A stretch of DNA of 64,000 nt. It comes from Streptomyces sp. NBC_00247 (GTDB lineage: Bacteria > Actinomycetota > Actinomycetes > Streptomycetales > Streptomycetaceae). The DNA is taken from contig NZ_CP108093.1 of assembly GCF_036188265.1 (NCBI RefSeq), positions 2,865,001 through 2,929,000 on the forward strand, read 5' to 3'. The translations under genes were made by a program, and so were the position numbers. This document shows positions 54,937 to 64,000 of the stretch, one piece after another (position 1 is the first letter of the stretch; every line of letters starts with the position of its first letter). A model generated the notes under the pieces. It searched no databases. It saw only the letters and a program-made list of their open reading frames with translations, and was not told the origin of the DNA.

Positions 54937-55419
54937 GTGAAGCAACTACGGCTCCGAGTGCTGGCCGGCCTCTTCGCCGCCGCGGGCGTGCTGTCCTGGG
55001 CGGCCGCCCGCCTCTGGGATTCCCTGGGCACCCTGCCGAGCGTCCCGTTGGCCGCACCGATCGTGCTCGCGGCCATCGCCGCGGTCCTGCTGGCGACGGC
55101 CCTCTCGCTGCGCTCCCGGCTCCGCGCCCAGCGCGAGCGCCGCCCCGGGGCCAAGGGCGTCGAACCGCTGATGGCGGCGAGGGCCCTCGTCTTCGGCCAG
55201 GCCAGCGCCCTGGTGGCCGCCCTGGTCGCCGGGATGTACGGCGGCACCGCCGTGTTCCTGCTGAGCCATCTCGACCTGGCGCCACGCCGCGACCAGGCGA
55301 TCTACGCCGGCGCCGCCGTGGTGGCCTCCTTCGCCGTCATCGCCGCGGCCCTCTTCCTGGAGCACGTCTGCAAGCTCCCCGAGGACCACGACGACGACAA
55401 GAGCGTGGCCGCGGCCTGA
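54937..55419 (+). CDS. DUF3180 family membrane protein
   Basis: The 160-residue protein has four hydrophobic helices (VLAGLFAAAGVLSWAA, VPLAAPIVLAAIAAVLLATAL, ALVAALVAGMYGGTAVFLL, AAVVASFAVIAAALFL) and a charged C-terminal tail. The MAARALVFGQASALVAALVAG stretch is the recognisable DUF3180 core. These proteins follow folK in many actinobacteria; function is unknown. The start is GTG 54937. Confidence 0.85.
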   Translation: MKQLRLRVLAGLFAAAGVLSWAAARLWDSLGTLPSVPLAAPIVLAAIAAVLLATALSLRSRLRAQRERRPGAKGVEPLMAARALVFGQASALVAALVAGMYGGTAVFLLSHLDLAPRRDQAIYAGAAVVASFAVIAAALFLEHVCKLPEDHDDDKSVAAA

Positions 55420-55438
55420 ACCGGGACTCCCCCGGAGG

Positions 55439-55460
55439 CACACGGCCACCACACGGCCAC
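55439..55460. repeat. 11-bp perfect tandem duplication between convergent genes
   Basis: CACACGGCCAC occurs twice head to tail in the gap between the DUF3180 gene and folE. It is short and could be incidental, but similar repeats occupy other convergent gaps in the window. Confidence 0.7.
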
Positions 55461-55543
55461 CACGTCGTGTTTGGAAGCAGCGTCGTCCGCCCTGAGGGCG
55501 CCAGGCGGGACTTCGAAAACGGCCTGGCCACGGGCCGGCCGCC

Positions 55544-56158
55544 TCAGCGGGCCATGATGAGGCTCATCGCCTCGGCCCGCGTCGCCGGGTCGCGGAGCTG
55601 CCCGCGCACGGCCGAGGTGATCGTCTTCGCCCCGGGCTTGCGGATGCCCCGCATCGACATGCACATGTGCTCGCACTCGATGACGACGATGACGCCGCGC
55701 GGCTCCAGGATCTCCATCAGCGACTCGGCGACCTGCGTGGTGAGCCGCTCCTGGACCTGCGGCCGGCGGGCGTAGACGTCCACCAGGCGGGCCAGCTTGG
55801 AGAGCCCGGTGATCTTCCCCGAGGTCGCCGGGATGTACCCCACGTGCGCGACCCCCCGGAACGGCACCAGGTGGTGCTCGCAGGTGGAGAAGACCTCGAT
55901 GTCCTTCACCAGGACCATCTCGTCGTGCCCCAGGTCGAACGTGGTCGTCAGGACGTCCCCGGCCTCCTGGAAGAGCCCCGCGAAGATCTCCCGGTACGCC
56001 CGCGCGACGCGCCCCGGGGTCTCCAGGAGCCCTTCACGGTCCGGGTCCTCGCCCACCGCGATCAGCAGCTCCCGTACGGCGGCCTCGGCCCGCTTCTCGT
56101 CGAACTCGCCGTACGGGCCGTTCGCGTGAGCGCCGTCCAGCGTCACCGGGTCGGTCAT
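55544..56158 (-). CDS. folE: GTP cyclohydrolase I
   Basis: The 204-residue enzyme turns GTP into dihydroneopterin triphosphate, the first folate step. It has [18 protein letters not shown], zinc ligands in [13 protein letters not shown] and [12 protein letters not shown], and [29 protein letters not shown] 56158 is taken because the frame before it is not conserved. It faces the other folate genes (convergent) and lies downstream of ftsH. Confidence 0.97.
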   Translation of the reverse strand: MTDPVTLDGAHANGPYGEFDEKRAEAAVRELLIAVGEDPDREGLLETPGRVARAYREIFAGLFQEAGDVLTTTFDLGHDEMVLVKDIEVFSTCEHHLVPFRGVAHVGYIPATSGKITGLSKLARLVDVYARRPQVQERLTTQVAESLMEILEPRGVIVVIECEHMCMSMRGIRKPGAKTITSAVRGQLRDPATRAEAMSLIMAR

Positions 56159-56210
56159 CTGTGCCTCGTTCCTCTGCGCGCCGGCTGCGCGGTGCCTGCG
56201 CGACCAGCAG

Positions 56211-56251
56211 AAAAGCCGCGCCCCCACAGGCTAAAACCTGGGGGGCGCGGC
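56211..56251 (-). terminator. ftsH terminator
   Basis: On the minus strand GCCGCGCCCCC pairs with its partner (56215-56225 with 56241-56251), with inner CAGG/CCTG and a single bulged base, and is followed by TTTT (56214-56211). It lies 60 bp after the ftsH stop and 53 bp before folE. Confidence 0.8.
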
Positions 56252-56310
56252 ATCCATTCCGGTACGGGCGGGCGGCGGGTGAGGGCCGTCACACCTGTGC
56301 GGCAGGGAGG

Positions 56311-58341
56311 TCAGCTCTCCGGACGGTCCTCCGAGGAGATGTCCTTGGCCGGGGCGGCGTCCGAGGAAGCCGCCGAGCCGTTGGCAGCGGCCGAGCCGTT
56401 GGTCAGCGCGAGCTCCTTCGGCGAGAGCACCGGCGGACGCGTCGACGGGGTGCGCCGGGCCGAACCGGTCCACGCCGGACGGGCCGGACGCTTCACGAGC
56501 GGGGCGAAGATCTCCGCGATCTCCTCCTTGCCCAGGGTCTCCTTCTCCAGGAGCTGGAGGACCAGGGTGTCGAGGATGTCGCGGTTCTCGACCAGGATCT
56601 CCCACGCTTCGTTGTGGGCGGTCTCGATGAGCTTCTTGACCTCCTCGTCGACGAGCGCCGCGACCTCTTCCGAGTAGTCGCGCTGGTGGCCCATCTCGCG
56701 GCCCACGAACGGCTCGGTGTTGTCACCGCCGAACTTGATCGCGCCGAGCCGCTCGGTCATGCCGTACTGCGTCACCATCGCGCGGGCCGTGGCACTGGCC
56801 TTCTCGATGTCGTTGGCGGCACCGGTGGTCGGGTCGTGGAAGACCAGCTCCTCGGCAGCGCGCCCACCCAGCATGTACGCGAGCTGGTCGAGCATCTCGT
56901 TGCGCGTCGTGGAGTACTTGTCCTCCTCCGGGAGCACCATCGTGTAACCGAGGGCACGGCCGCGGGAGAGGATCGTGATCTTGTGCACCGGGTCCGACTG
57001 GGGGGAAGCCGCCGCTACCAGGGCGTGGCCGCCCTCGTGGTACGCGGTGATCTTCTTCTCCTTCTCGGACATGATCCGGGTCCGCTTCTGCGGGCCGGCC
57101 ACGACGCGGTCGATCGCTTCGTCCAGGGTGGAGTTGTCGATCAGCTTCTTGTTGCCGCGCGCCGTGAGGAGCGCCGCTTCGTTCAGCACGTTCGCCAGGT
57201 CGGCGCCGGTGAAGCCGGGGGTACGTCGGGCGACGGCGTTCAGGTCGACGTCGTCGGTGACCGGCTTGCCCTTCTTGTGCACCTTGAGGATCTCCAGGCG
57301 CCCCATCATGTCCGGGCGGTCCACCGCGATCTGGCGGTCGAACCGGCCCGGGCGCAGCAGCGCCGGGTCGAGGATGTCCGGCCGGTTGGTCGCGGCGATC
57401 AGGATCACGCCACCCTTGACGTCGAAGCCGTCCATCTCGACGAGCAGCTGGTTGAGCGTCTGCTCGCGCTCGTCGTGACCGCCGCCCATGCCGGCACCGC
57501 GGTGGCGGCCGACGGCGTCGATCTCGTCGACGAAGACGATCGCCGGGGCGTTCGCCTTGGCCTGCTCGAAGAGGTCGCGTACCCGGGAGGCACCGACACC
57601 GACGAACATCTCGACGAAGTCGGATCCGGAGATCGAGTAGAACGGCACGCCCGCTTCGCCGGCGACGGCGCGTGCGAGCAGCGTCTTGCCCGTACCGGGC
57701 GGCCCGTAGAGCAGGACGCCCTTGGGGATCTTGGCGCCGACGGCCTGGAACTTCGCCGGCTCCTGGAGGAACTCCTTGATCTCCTGGAGCTCTTCGACGG
57801 CCTCGTCCGAGCCCGCCACGTCGGCGAACGTCGTCTTCGGCGTGTCCTTGGTGATCAGCTTGGCCTTGGACTTGCCGAACTGCATGACCTTGGAGCCGCC
57901 ACCCTGCATCTGGTTCATCAGGAACAGGAAGATGACCACGATGAGGACGAAGGGCAGGAGCGACAGCAGGATCGAGAGGAACGGCGACTGCTTCGACGGC
58001 GAGACGGTGTAACCCTTCTCGATGTCACCGCTCTCGAACTTCTGCTGCAGCGTGTCGGCGAGGTCGACGCCCTGGCTGCCGATGTAGCTGGCCTGGAACT
58101 TGCTGCCGGACTCGCCCTTGAGCTTCTGGCCGTCCTTCAGCTCGACCTTGAGGATTTGTTCGTCACCGGTGGTCAGCTTGGCCGACTCCACCTGGTTCTT
58201 GCTGATCGCCTGGACCACCTTGGCGGTGTCCACCGTCTTGTAGCCGCCGGACGAGCCGACGACCTGCATCAACACGACCACGGCGAGGACGGCCAGCACG
58301 ATCCACATGACCGGCCCACGGAAGTATCGCTTCACGTCCAT
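56311..58341 (-). CDS. ftsH: ATP-dependent zinc metalloprotease FtsH
   Basis: The 676-residue membrane protease degrades unassembled membrane proteins and some regulators. Two N-terminal helices ([18 protein letters not shown] and [18 protein letters not shown]) flank a small outer domain. The AAA domain has [23 protein letters not shown] and the second-region [19 protein letters not shown]. The zinc motif is HEGGH in [12 protein letters not shown], where most FtsH have HEAGH; the HExxH ligands are kept. The third ligand Asp is in [10 protein letters not shown]. The C-terminus is a disordered Ser/Ala-rich tail. It is upstream of folE, with its own terminator. Confidence 0.98.
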   Translation of the reverse strand: MDVKRYFRGPVMWIVLAVLAVVVLMQVVGSSGGYKTVDTAKVVQAISKNQVESAKLTTGDEQILKVELKDGQKLKGESGSKFQASYIGSQGVDLADTLQQKFESGDIEKGYTVSPSKQSPFLSILLSLLPFVLIVVIFLFLMNQMQGGGSKVMQFGKSKAKLITKDTPKTTFADVAGSDEAVEELQEIKEFLQEPAKFQAVGAKIPKGVLLYGPPGTGKTLLARAVAGEAGVPFYSISGSDFVEMFVGVGASRVRDLFEQAKANAPAIVFVDEIDAVGRHRGAGMGGGHDEREQTLNQLLVEMDGFDVKGGVILIAATNRPDILDPALLRPGRFDRQIAVDRPDMMGRLEILKVHKKGKPVTDDVDLNAVARRTPGFTGADLANVLNEAALLTARGNKKLIDNSTLDEAIDRVVAGPQKRTRIMSEKEKKITAYHEGGHALVAAASPQSDPVHKITILSRGRALGYTMVLPEEDKYSTTRNEMLDQLAYMLGGRAAEELVFHDPTTGAANDIEKASATARAMVTQYGMTERLGAIKFGGDNTEPFVGREMGHQRDYSEEVAALVDEEVKKLIETAHNEAWEILVENRDILDTLVLQLLEKETLGKEEIAEIFAPLVKRPARPAWTGSARRTPSTRPPVLSPKELALTNGSAAANGSAASSDAAPAKDISSEDRPES

Positions 58342-58582
58342 CCATACGGAGCGAAGTCGCCCCGTCCCTCCTGCCCGTAGGTAAATGCTGCTGTGAGATT
58401 GAGACTGCTCTTCGGACCGTACCCCAGCATTGTGGCCTTCGACCGCCGGGGACGTACCGGAAACCCTTATTCGAGACCTTCAACGGCGGGAGCGCGGTAA
58501 GGGTTCCCGGCGCCGCCGTGTTCCGGGAACGGCCCCGGCCGTCGTGCGGCGGGGGCCGTGCTCCCGGAAGGACGCCAGCCTC

Positions 58583-59137
58583 TCAGCCGCCGTAGACGTG
58601 CGGGGCGAGGGTGCCGACGAAGGGGAGGTTGCGGTACTTCTCCGCGTAGTCCAGCCCGTAGCCGACGACGAACTCGTTGGGGATGTCGAAGCCGATCCAC
58701 TTCACGTCGATCGCGACCTTGGCGGCGTCCGGCTTGCGCAGCAGGGTGCAGACCTCCAGGCTCGCCGGCTCGCGCGAGCCCAGGTTGGAGAGCAGCCAGG
58801 ACAGCGTCAGCCCGGAGTCGATGATGTCCTCGACGATCAGGACGTGCTTGCCCTTGATGTCGGTGTCCAGGTCCTTGAGGATGCGGACGACCCCGGAGGA
58901 CTGGGTGCCCGCGCCGTACGACGAGACGGCCATCCAGTCCATGGTGGCGGGGGTGGACAGCGCGCGGGCCAGGTCGGCCATGACCATCACCGCGCCCTTG
59001 AGGACCCCGACGAGGAGCAGATCCTTGCCCGCGTACTCCGCGTCGATCTTGGCGGCGAGCTCGACGAGTTTCGCGTCGATCTCTTCCTTCGTGAGGAGCA
59101 CCGACTGGAGGTCGCTGCCCATGTCCTTCTCGTTCAC
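58583..59137 (-). CDS. hpt: Hypoxanthine phosphoribosyltransferase
   Basis: The 184-residue purine-salvage enzyme makes IMP or GMP from the base and PRPP. The PRPP-binding motif is [18 protein letters not shown], the flexible-loop [14 protein letters not shown] precedes it, and [27 protein letters not shown] is the family end. GTG 59137 was chosen; ATG 59122 is an alternative. It lies between tilS and ftsH in the conserved actinomycete order. Confidence 0.96.
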   Translation of the reverse strand: MNEKDMGSDLQSVLLTKEEIDAKLVELAAKIDAEYAGKDLLLVGVLKGAVMVMADLARALSTPATMDWMAVSSYGAGTQSSGVVRILKDLDTDIKGKHVLIVEDIIDSGLTLSWLLSNLGSREPASLEVCTLLRKPDAAKVAIDVKWIGFDIPNEFVVGYGLDYAEKYRNLPFVGTLAPHVYGG

Positions 59138-59223
59138 CCGCGTCTCTTTCTTCGCCCGCCCGGCCCGGTGCGTGTCACCCGGGCCCGGCCGGCCGTCTCG
59201 CCTGCACTTCAGCCGCTTGCTCT

Positions 59224-60321
59224 TCAGCTCTGCCGGATGACCAGTCTGCCACCCTGACGCCGGGCTTCGACGCGGCCGGGCAGGTTGAGGGCGCGCTGAC
59301 CCCGCCAGCCGGTGATGAGGCGGTCCACTTCCTCGACGTGCCGGGCGAAGAGCGAACCCGCCGGGGCGCCCGCCTCGATGACCGCGCGGCGCAGTACCCG
59401 GCGGCGCACGGCGGGCGGCAGCGCCCAGAGCTTGGCGCAGTCCAGCTCGCCGTCGTCGTCGCGTACGGCGCGCGCGGCCTCGGCGGCCCAGCCGTCCAGG
59501 GCGTCGGCGTCGTCCCGGGAGAGCTGGGCCGTACGGGCGAGCGCCTCCACGACGCCCTTGCCGAGGGCCTTCTCCAGGGCGGGCAGGCCCTCGTGGCGGA
59601 GGCGGGAGCGGGTGTAGGCGGGGTCGGCGTTGTGCGGGTCGTCCCAGACGGGGAGGGACTGGACGAGGCAGGCCTTGCGGACGGTCTGGCGGTCCAGTTG
59701 GAGGAACGGGCGGCGGTAGCGTCCGGCCGGCCCGGAGGCGGCGGCCATGCCGGAGAGCGAGCGGATGCCGGAGCCCCGGGCGAGCCCGAGCAGCACCGTC
59801 TCGGCCTGGTCGTCACGGGTGTGGCCGAGCAGGATCGTGGCGGCGCCGTGACGCTCGGCGGCGGCGTCGAGCGCGGCGTAGCGGGCGTCGCGGGCGGCGG
59901 CCTCGGGGCCGCCTTCGCGTCCGACGTGGACGGCGACGGCCTCGACGGGGTCGAGGTCCATGGCGGTCAGCCGGGTGACGACCTCGGCCGCGCGCAGTCC
60001 GCTGCCGGTCTGGAGGTTGTGGTCGACGGTGATGCCGCCGGCCCGTACGTCGAGTTTGCGGGCCTCGAAGGCGAGGGCGGAGGCGAGCGCCATGGAGTCG
60101 GCGCCGCCGGAACAGGCCACGAGGACGAGGGGCCGGGGCGGGACGACGGGCCGTTCGGGGAAGGCCGTCCGGCCGGCTCCGCCGGCTTCGGCGAGGCGGG
60201 GGTTTCCGGGCCGGTCGAGGTGGAAACCCTGGCCGGTGCGGAGGGTGTGTTCGGTGAGTACGTCGTGGAGTACGCGGCGGACCGCCAGGCGTATCGCCGC
60301 GACCGCAGGATGGGGACCCAT
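59224..60321 (-). CDS. tilS: tRNA(Ile)-lysidine synthase
   Basis: The 365-residue enzyme adds lysine to C34 of tRNA-Ile(CAU). The PP-loop motif is [18 protein letters not shown], followed by [31 protein letters not shown] and [10 protein letters not shown]. The N-terminal extension of about 60 residues is usual for streptomycetes. The C-terminal tRNA-binding part is short, as in other actinobacteria. It is followed by hpt. Confidence 0.95.
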   Translation of the reverse strand: MGPHPAVAAIRLAVRRVLHDVLTEHTLRTGQGFHLDRPGNPRLAEAGGAGRTAFPERPVVPPRPLVLVACSGGADSMALASALAFEARKLDVRAGGITVDHNLQTGSGLRAAEVVTRLTAMDLDPVEAVAVHVGREGGPEAAARDARYAALDAAAERHGAATILLGHTRDDQAETVLLGLARGSGIRSLSGMAAASGPAGRYRRPFLQLDRQTVRKACLVQSLPVWDDPHNADPAYTRSRLRHEGLPALEKALGKGVVEALARTAQLSRDDADALDGWAAEAARAVRDDDGELDCAKLWALPPAVRRRVLRRAVIEAGAPAGSLFARHVEEVDRLITGWRGQRALNLPGRVEARRQGGRLVIRQS

Positions 60322-60517
60322 GTCCGGTGCCCTTCTGGAGTTCTGGGAGGTGCCTCCGAGAGGCGGGACGGCGAGGTGCCCTCCCTGACGTCACTCAGAG
60401 TGCGTCGATGGTGACAGAGGCAAGCTGTCCACCGAGCATTGCACGGCTTCCCATGCCCTCATGGTCCCTCGGATGGGTGATTGGAGGACCGTTGTCCGGC
60501 CGTGGGCCCCGTCAAGA

Positions 60518-61660
60518 TCACGAATCTGCCTTACGGTGCACGCGCGCGACCCAGTCCGCGGGGGAGGCGATCTCCGCCTTCGTCGGAAGGGTGTTGGGCG
60601 AGGTCCACACCCGGTTGAACCCCTCCATGCCGACCTCGGCGACCACGGCGCTCACGAACTTCTCGCCGTCGCGGTACTGACGGAGTTTCGCGTCCATGCC
60701 GAGCAGCTTGCGCAGGGCCAGGTCGAGGCGGCCCGCGCCGCGGGCCCGGCGCTGCTGGAACTTCTCGCGGATCTCGGCGACCGAGGGGACCACGTCGGGT
60801 CCGACCCCGTCCATGACGAAGTCGGCGTGGCCCTCCAGCAGGGACATCACGGCGGTGAGCCGGCCGAGGATCTCGCGCTGGGCGGGCGTCTGGACGAGTT
60901 CGACGAGGCTGCGTCCGCCGCCCTCGCCGCGCTCTCCCTCGGGCCGCCCGCCGACGAGCGACTGCACGGCCTCGCGCAGTTGTTCGACGAAGGTGGCGGG
61001 GTCCACGTCGGTCTCGTCCAGGAAGGACTGGATCTCCCCCTGGAGGTGGTCGCGCAGCCACGGCACCCCGGTGAACTGGGTGCGGTGGGTCTCCTCGTGG
61101 AGGGCCACCCAGAGCCGGAAGTCGTGCGGATCGACGTCGAGTTCGCGCTCGACGTGGACGATGTTCGGGGCGACCAGGAGCAGTCGGCCGCCGCCTTGGT
61201 CGAGGGCGGGCAGCTCCCGGCTCGCGGGGGCGAAGGTCTCGTACTGGCCGAGCACCCGGGAGGCGAGGAAGGACAGCAGCATGCCGAGTTCGACGCCGGT
61301 CACCTTGCCGCCGACGGCCCCGATGACGCTCTGAGCGGGTCCGCCGCCGCGCCGTTCCTCCATCTTGCCGAGCAGGGGGCGCAGGAGTTCGCGGAACCCC
61401 GCGACGTTGGCCTTGATCCACCCGGCCCGGTCCACGACCAGGACGGGTGTGTCGGCGGGGACGGGGGCCCCGGGGCCCTCGGGGATCATCCGGGTGAAGG
61501 AACGGACGTGCTGCTCCGAAGCCTTGGCGTGGCGGCGCAGCTCCGCGACGACGGCGCGCGCCTCCTCACGGTCGATCTCGGGACCCGGCCGTACGAGGCG
61601 GGTCGCGGTCGCCACCGCGAGATTCCAGTCGACCATCTCGGCACCACCGATGCTCGTCAT
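60518..61660 (-). CDS. Zinc-dependent metalloprotease, DUF2342 family
   Basis: The 380-residue cytosolic protein has WVALHEETHRTQFTGVPWLRDHL with the HExxH zinc motif, ANIVHVERELDVDPHDF-type sequence just before, and VMSLLEGHADFVMDGVG with a further acidic residue. It is the actinobacterial family often annotated as zinc-dependent metalloprotease or coenzyme F420-biosynthesis-associated protein; its substrate is unknown. No good ribosome site precedes ATG 61660; TACGGT six bases upstream may be a -10 box. It lies upstream of tilS in the same direction. Confidence 0.9.
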   Translation of the reverse strand: MTSIGGAEMVDWNLAVATATRLVRPGPEIDREEARAVVAELRRHAKASEQHVRSFTRMIPEGPGAPVPADTPVLVVDRAGWIKANVAGFRELLRPLLGKMEERRGGGPAQSVIGAVGGKVTGVELGMLLSFLASRVLGQYETFAPASRELPALDQGGGRLLLVAPNIVHVERELDVDPHDFRLWVALHEETHRTQFTGVPWLRDHLQGEIQSFLDETDVDPATFVEQLREAVQSLVGGRPEGERGEGGGRSLVELVQTPAQREILGRLTAVMSLLEGHADFVMDGVGPDVVPSVAEIREKFQQRRARGAGRLDLALRKLLGMDAKLRQYRDGEKFVSAVVAEVGMEGFNRVWTSPNTLPTKAEIASPADWVARVHRKADS

Positions 61661-61766
61661 GCGTCAACCGTACGTGAGGGTGCGCCTCGGTGGTGGGGCG
61701 TTGACGGGCCGGACGGTGGCTGAAGGGCCGCCGCGCACCGATCCGCCACGAACCGCGGGAGGGCCC

Positions 61767-63251
61767 TCAGCCGGCTTCGGCTGCCAACGCCGAGGCGAGG
61801 TCGTCGAGGGCCTTCTCGGCGTCACCGGGGGAGGTGGTGCCGGAGGTGAGGAAGGCGAAGGCGAGCAGCCGCCCCCGGGCGTCCACGACCGTGCCGGCCA
61901 GGGCGTTGACGCCGGTGAGGGTGCCCGTCTTGGCCCGTACGAGTCCGGCGCCGCCCGACTTTTCGCCGTACCGGCCGCCGAGCGTGCCGCTGAAACCGGC
62001 CACCGGGAGTCCGGTGAGGACGGGGCGCAGTTCGGGGTGGGCGGGGTCGGCCGCATGGGCGAGCAGTCCGGCGAGGAGGGCGGCGGAGACCTTGTCGTTC
62101 CGGTCGAGTCCGCTTCCGTCGCCGAGCCGGGCGCCGGTGACGGGCATACCGATCTTCTTCAGCTGTGCGGTGACCGCGCCGCGGGCTCCGGCGAAGCTGG
62201 CCGGGCGGCCGGTGCCGAGGGCGGTCTGCCGGGCGAGGGCCTCGGCGAGGTCGTTGTCGCTGTTGGTGAGGGTGCGTTCGACCAGTGCGGAGAGCGGGTC
62301 CGAGCGGTGGGTGGCGAGGGTGGTCGCCTTGGCCGCGGCCCGGTGGGAGCGCGGTTCGGCCGTCGCGTTCACGCCGCTGTCCTTCAGGTACCCGGCGAAC
62401 AGGCGTGCGGCTTCGGCTGCGGGGTCGCCGGAGCGCGCGGCGGGCCCGTGGTCGCTCTTGTCGAGGCGCCCCTCGCGGACCATCAGCGCGCTGACCGGCG
62501 CGATGTTGTCGTTGGGGCCGATGGGGTGACGGGCGGGTCCGGAGTAGGCGGAGGCGTCGTACGTGAGGGCGACCTTTCGCACCTTCCGGTCCGTCAGGGC
62601 CTTCGCGGTGGACCGGGCCAGCGCGCGCAGCCCGGCCTCGTCCAGGGTGGGGTCGCCGCCGCCGACGAGGGTGACGGTGCGCAGGTCGGGCGAGGCGCGC
62701 ACGGTGGTGTCGATGCGGTGGTCGGGGCCGAGCGCGGAGAGCGCGGCGACCGTGGTGGCGAGCTTGACGGTGGAGGCCGGGGTCATCGGTGTACCGGCGG
62801 CGCGCGCGTAGATCTGCTTGCCGGTGGCGGTGTCGACGACGACGGCCGTCGTACGGGTGCCGAGCGCGGGCGCCTTCATCAGCGGGTCCAGCGCCTTGCC
62901 CGGCGCGAGTGCCGTCCCGGCCGGGGTGCGGCCGGTGCCGGTGCCGAGCGCGGCGAGCACCGCCGCGGCGCTGGGCGCCGGCTTGGGCTCGGCCGGGCTT
63001 GCCGAGGAACTCCGGTGAGCTGTGTCACCTGTACGGCCCTGGTCGGCGGCCCGGGCGCGTTCGGCCGTACGCTGACCGTTGTCCCAGGGGCCGGCGGCGA
63101 ACACGGCGCCGGCGGCGACCACCAGGCCGAGAACCGCGGAGCCTGCGACGAGCCGCCAGCTGTCCGGCAGGGCCGGTTTTCCGGTCAGGCTCTTCAGCTT
63201 GCCCCAGGGGTCCGACGGTTCCTTCGACGGTTCATCCACCGGCTCGGCCAC
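61767..63251 (-). CDS. dacB: D-alanyl-D-alanine carboxypeptidase/endopeptidase (PBP4 type)
   Basis: The 494-residue class C penicillin-binding protein trims peptidoglycan stem peptides. A cytoplasmic tail and a signal-anchor ([21 protein letters not shown]) are followed by the S13 peptidase domain: SxxK in [11 protein letters not shown], SxN in [11 protein letters not shown] and KTG in [11 protein letters not shown]. The inserted domains of DacB are recognisable by [16 protein letters not shown] and [13 protein letters not shown] 63251 has AAAGGGG upstream. It is divergent from ppa. Confidence 0.95.
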   Translation of the reverse strand: MAEPVDEPSKEPSDPWGKLKSLTGKPALPDSWRLVAGSAVLGLVVAAGAVFAAGPWDNGQRTAERARAADQGRTGDTAHRSSSASPAEPKPAPSAAAVLAALGTGTGRTPAGTALAPGKALDPLMKAPALGTRTTAVVVDTATGKQIYARAAGTPMTPASTVKLATTVAALSALGPDHRIDTTVRASPDLRTVTLVGGGDPTLDEAGLRALARSTAKALTDRKVRKVALTYDASAYSGPARHPIGPNDNIAPVSALMVREGRLDKSDHGPAARSGDPAAEAARLFAGYLKDSGVNATAEPRSHRAAAKATTLATHRSDPLSALVERTLTNSDNDLAEALARQTALGTGRPASFAGARGAVTAQLKKIGMPVTGARLGDGSGLDRNDKVSAALLAGLLAHAADPAHPELRPVLTGLPVAGFSGTLGGRYGEKSGGAGLVRAKTGTLTGVNALAGTVVDARGRLLAFAFLTSGTTSPGDAEKALDDLASALAAEAG

Positions 63252-63337
63252 CGTTGACCAGCCCCTTTCGCGAGCACACTTCTGCGTGGGGGACACTTAA
63301 CCACCAGTCGTATGTGTTGATCATGGAGGAGCCACCC

Positions 63338-63832
63338 GTGGAGTTCGACGTCACCATCGAGATCCCGAAGGGTTCGCGGAACAAGTACGAGGTGGACCAC
63401 GAGACCGGTCGGATCCGCCTGGACCGTCGACTCTTCACCTCGACCAGCTACCCCGCCGACTACGGATTCGTCGAGAACACCCTCGGCGAGGACGGCGACC
63501 CGCTGGACGCGCTGGTCATCCTGGACGAGCCCACGTTCCCCGGATGCCTCATCAAGTGCCGCGCCATCGGCATGTTCCGCATGACGGACGAGGCCGGCGG
63601 CGACGACAAGCTGCTGTGCGTCCCCGCGTCGGACCCGCGCGTCGAGCACCTGCAGGACATCCAGCACGTGTCGGAGTTCGACCGCCTGGAGATCCAGCAC
63701 TTCTTCGAGGTCTACAAGGACCTGGAGCCGGGCAAGTCCGTCGAGGGCGCCGACTGGGTCGGCCGTGTCGCGGCCGAGGCCGAGATCGAGGCCTCCTACA
63801 AGCGTCTGCAGGACCAGGGCGGCGCGCACTGA
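63338..63832 (+). CDS. ppa: Inorganic pyrophosphatase
   Basis: The 164-residue family I enzyme hydrolyses pyrophosphate. It has [20 protein letters not shown], the signature [25 protein letters not shown] with its metal-binding Asp residues, and [26 protein letters not shown] 63338 is preferred because GGAGGA lies seven bases upstream; the ATG 63323 in the same frame overlaps that site. Confidence 0.97.
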   Translation: MEFDVTIEIPKGSRNKYEVDHETGRIRLDRRLFTSTSYPADYGFVENTLGEDGDPLDALVILDEPTFPGCLIKCRAIGMFRMTDEAGGDDKLLCVPASDPRVEHLQDIQHVSEFDRLEIQHFFEVYKDLEPGKSVEGADWVGRVAAEAEIEASYKRLQDQGGAH

Positions 63833-63944
63833 CGCGGTCCCTCTCCCGGGGCCGCACGGCCCCTGCCGGTTCCGCTTCCGTACGGGTGGCGGGGCCGGGG
63901 CACGGGGACCCGAGGGTCCTCGTGACGGCTTGAGGACAGCGTGG

Positions 63945-63977
63945 ACGGGCGGTACACCTCACCGGTGTGCCGCCCGT
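63945..63977 (+). terminator. ppa terminator
   Basis: ACGGGCGGTACACC (63945-63958) pairs with GGTGTGCCGCCCGT (63964-63977), with one T-G wobble, around TCACC; TT follows. It lies about 110 bp after the ppa stop, with no gene in between or in the remaining bases. Confidence 0.75.
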
Positions 63978-64000
63978 TTCGCGTGCGGGTCCCTTGGCCG

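Noticed and set aside
56311..58341. FtsH active site altered because it reads HEGGH instead of HEAGH
   Set aside because: The zinc-binding HExxH residues are unchanged; the variable positions tolerate Gly.

Overview
The window is very GC-rich and every gene has strongly GC-biased third codon positions. It carries Lsr2, DisA, a BlaI-like regulator, DUF3180, DUF2342 and a PQQ-propeller Ser/Thr kinase, in a clpC–lsr2 … fol–ftsH–hpt–tilS–dacB–ppa order. Together these point to a Streptomyces (or very close actinomycete) chromosome core. I see no tRNA, rRNA, insertion sequence, phage gene or CRISPR array. Most of the window is conserved housekeeping sequence. The clearest accessory insertion is a two-gene protease–NACHT system at 23.4-27.0 kb.

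Layout. 0-5.8 kb: a truncated GlxA-type regulator divergent from an isochorismatase-fold hydrolase; proC; an ABC-2 drug-type exporter with a palindrome over its start codon; a methyltransferase; two small membrane or SH3-like proteins. 5.9-10.3 kb: a membrane Ser/Thr kinase with a PQQ propeller, and ilvD. 10.3-13.8 kb: a TetR regulator coupled to a TIM-barrel isomerase, a Ppx/GppA phosphatase and a Cys-rich protein of unknown function. 14.0-17.3 kb: a membrane protein that joins a sigma-like module to a zinc-binding anti-sigma motif, and a methyltransferase. 17.4-23 kb: genome maintenance and c-di-AMP (radA, disA, mutY), a secreted hypothetical protein and an M23 peptidase. 23.36-27.0 kb: trypco2 protein plus trypsin–NACHT–LRR protein. 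27-33.9 kb: clpC, a prim-pol-like protein, lsr2, a GNAT acetyltransferase, a BlaI-type regulator, a 59-residue membrane protein and an unknown protein.

34-39.8 kb is a cofactor operon, transcribed leftward with overlapping genes: DUF2520 protein, panC, nadB, nadC, coaX (pantothenate/CoA and NAD). 39.9-46.9 kb: a threonine-aldolase-like enzyme, an ArsR-type regulator divergent from a 58-residue protein, a NarL-type two-component system, and a MidA-family methyltransferase directly upstream of an orphan nuoD. 46.9-52.1 kb: a coiled-coil membrane protein and a four-gene osmoprotectant ABC importer. 52.2-56.2 kb: folate genes folP, an NTF2-like gene, folB, folK, a DUF3180 gene and convergent folE. 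56.3-63.8 kb: ftsH, hpt, tilS, a DUF2342 metalloprotease, dacB and ppa.

Most noteworthy: (1) the trypco2 + trypsin–NACHT–LRR pair, which has the architecture of predicted NTP-dependent bacterial immunity/conflict systems; (2) the MidA–NuoD pairing, which mirrors the mitochondrial NDUFAF7–NDUFS2 enzyme–substrate pair, with the target arginine conserved; (3) a sigma/anti-sigma-like membrane fusion; (4) GC-rich short tandem repeats in four gaps between convergent genes; (5) several palindromic candidate operators and a probable leaderless promoter.
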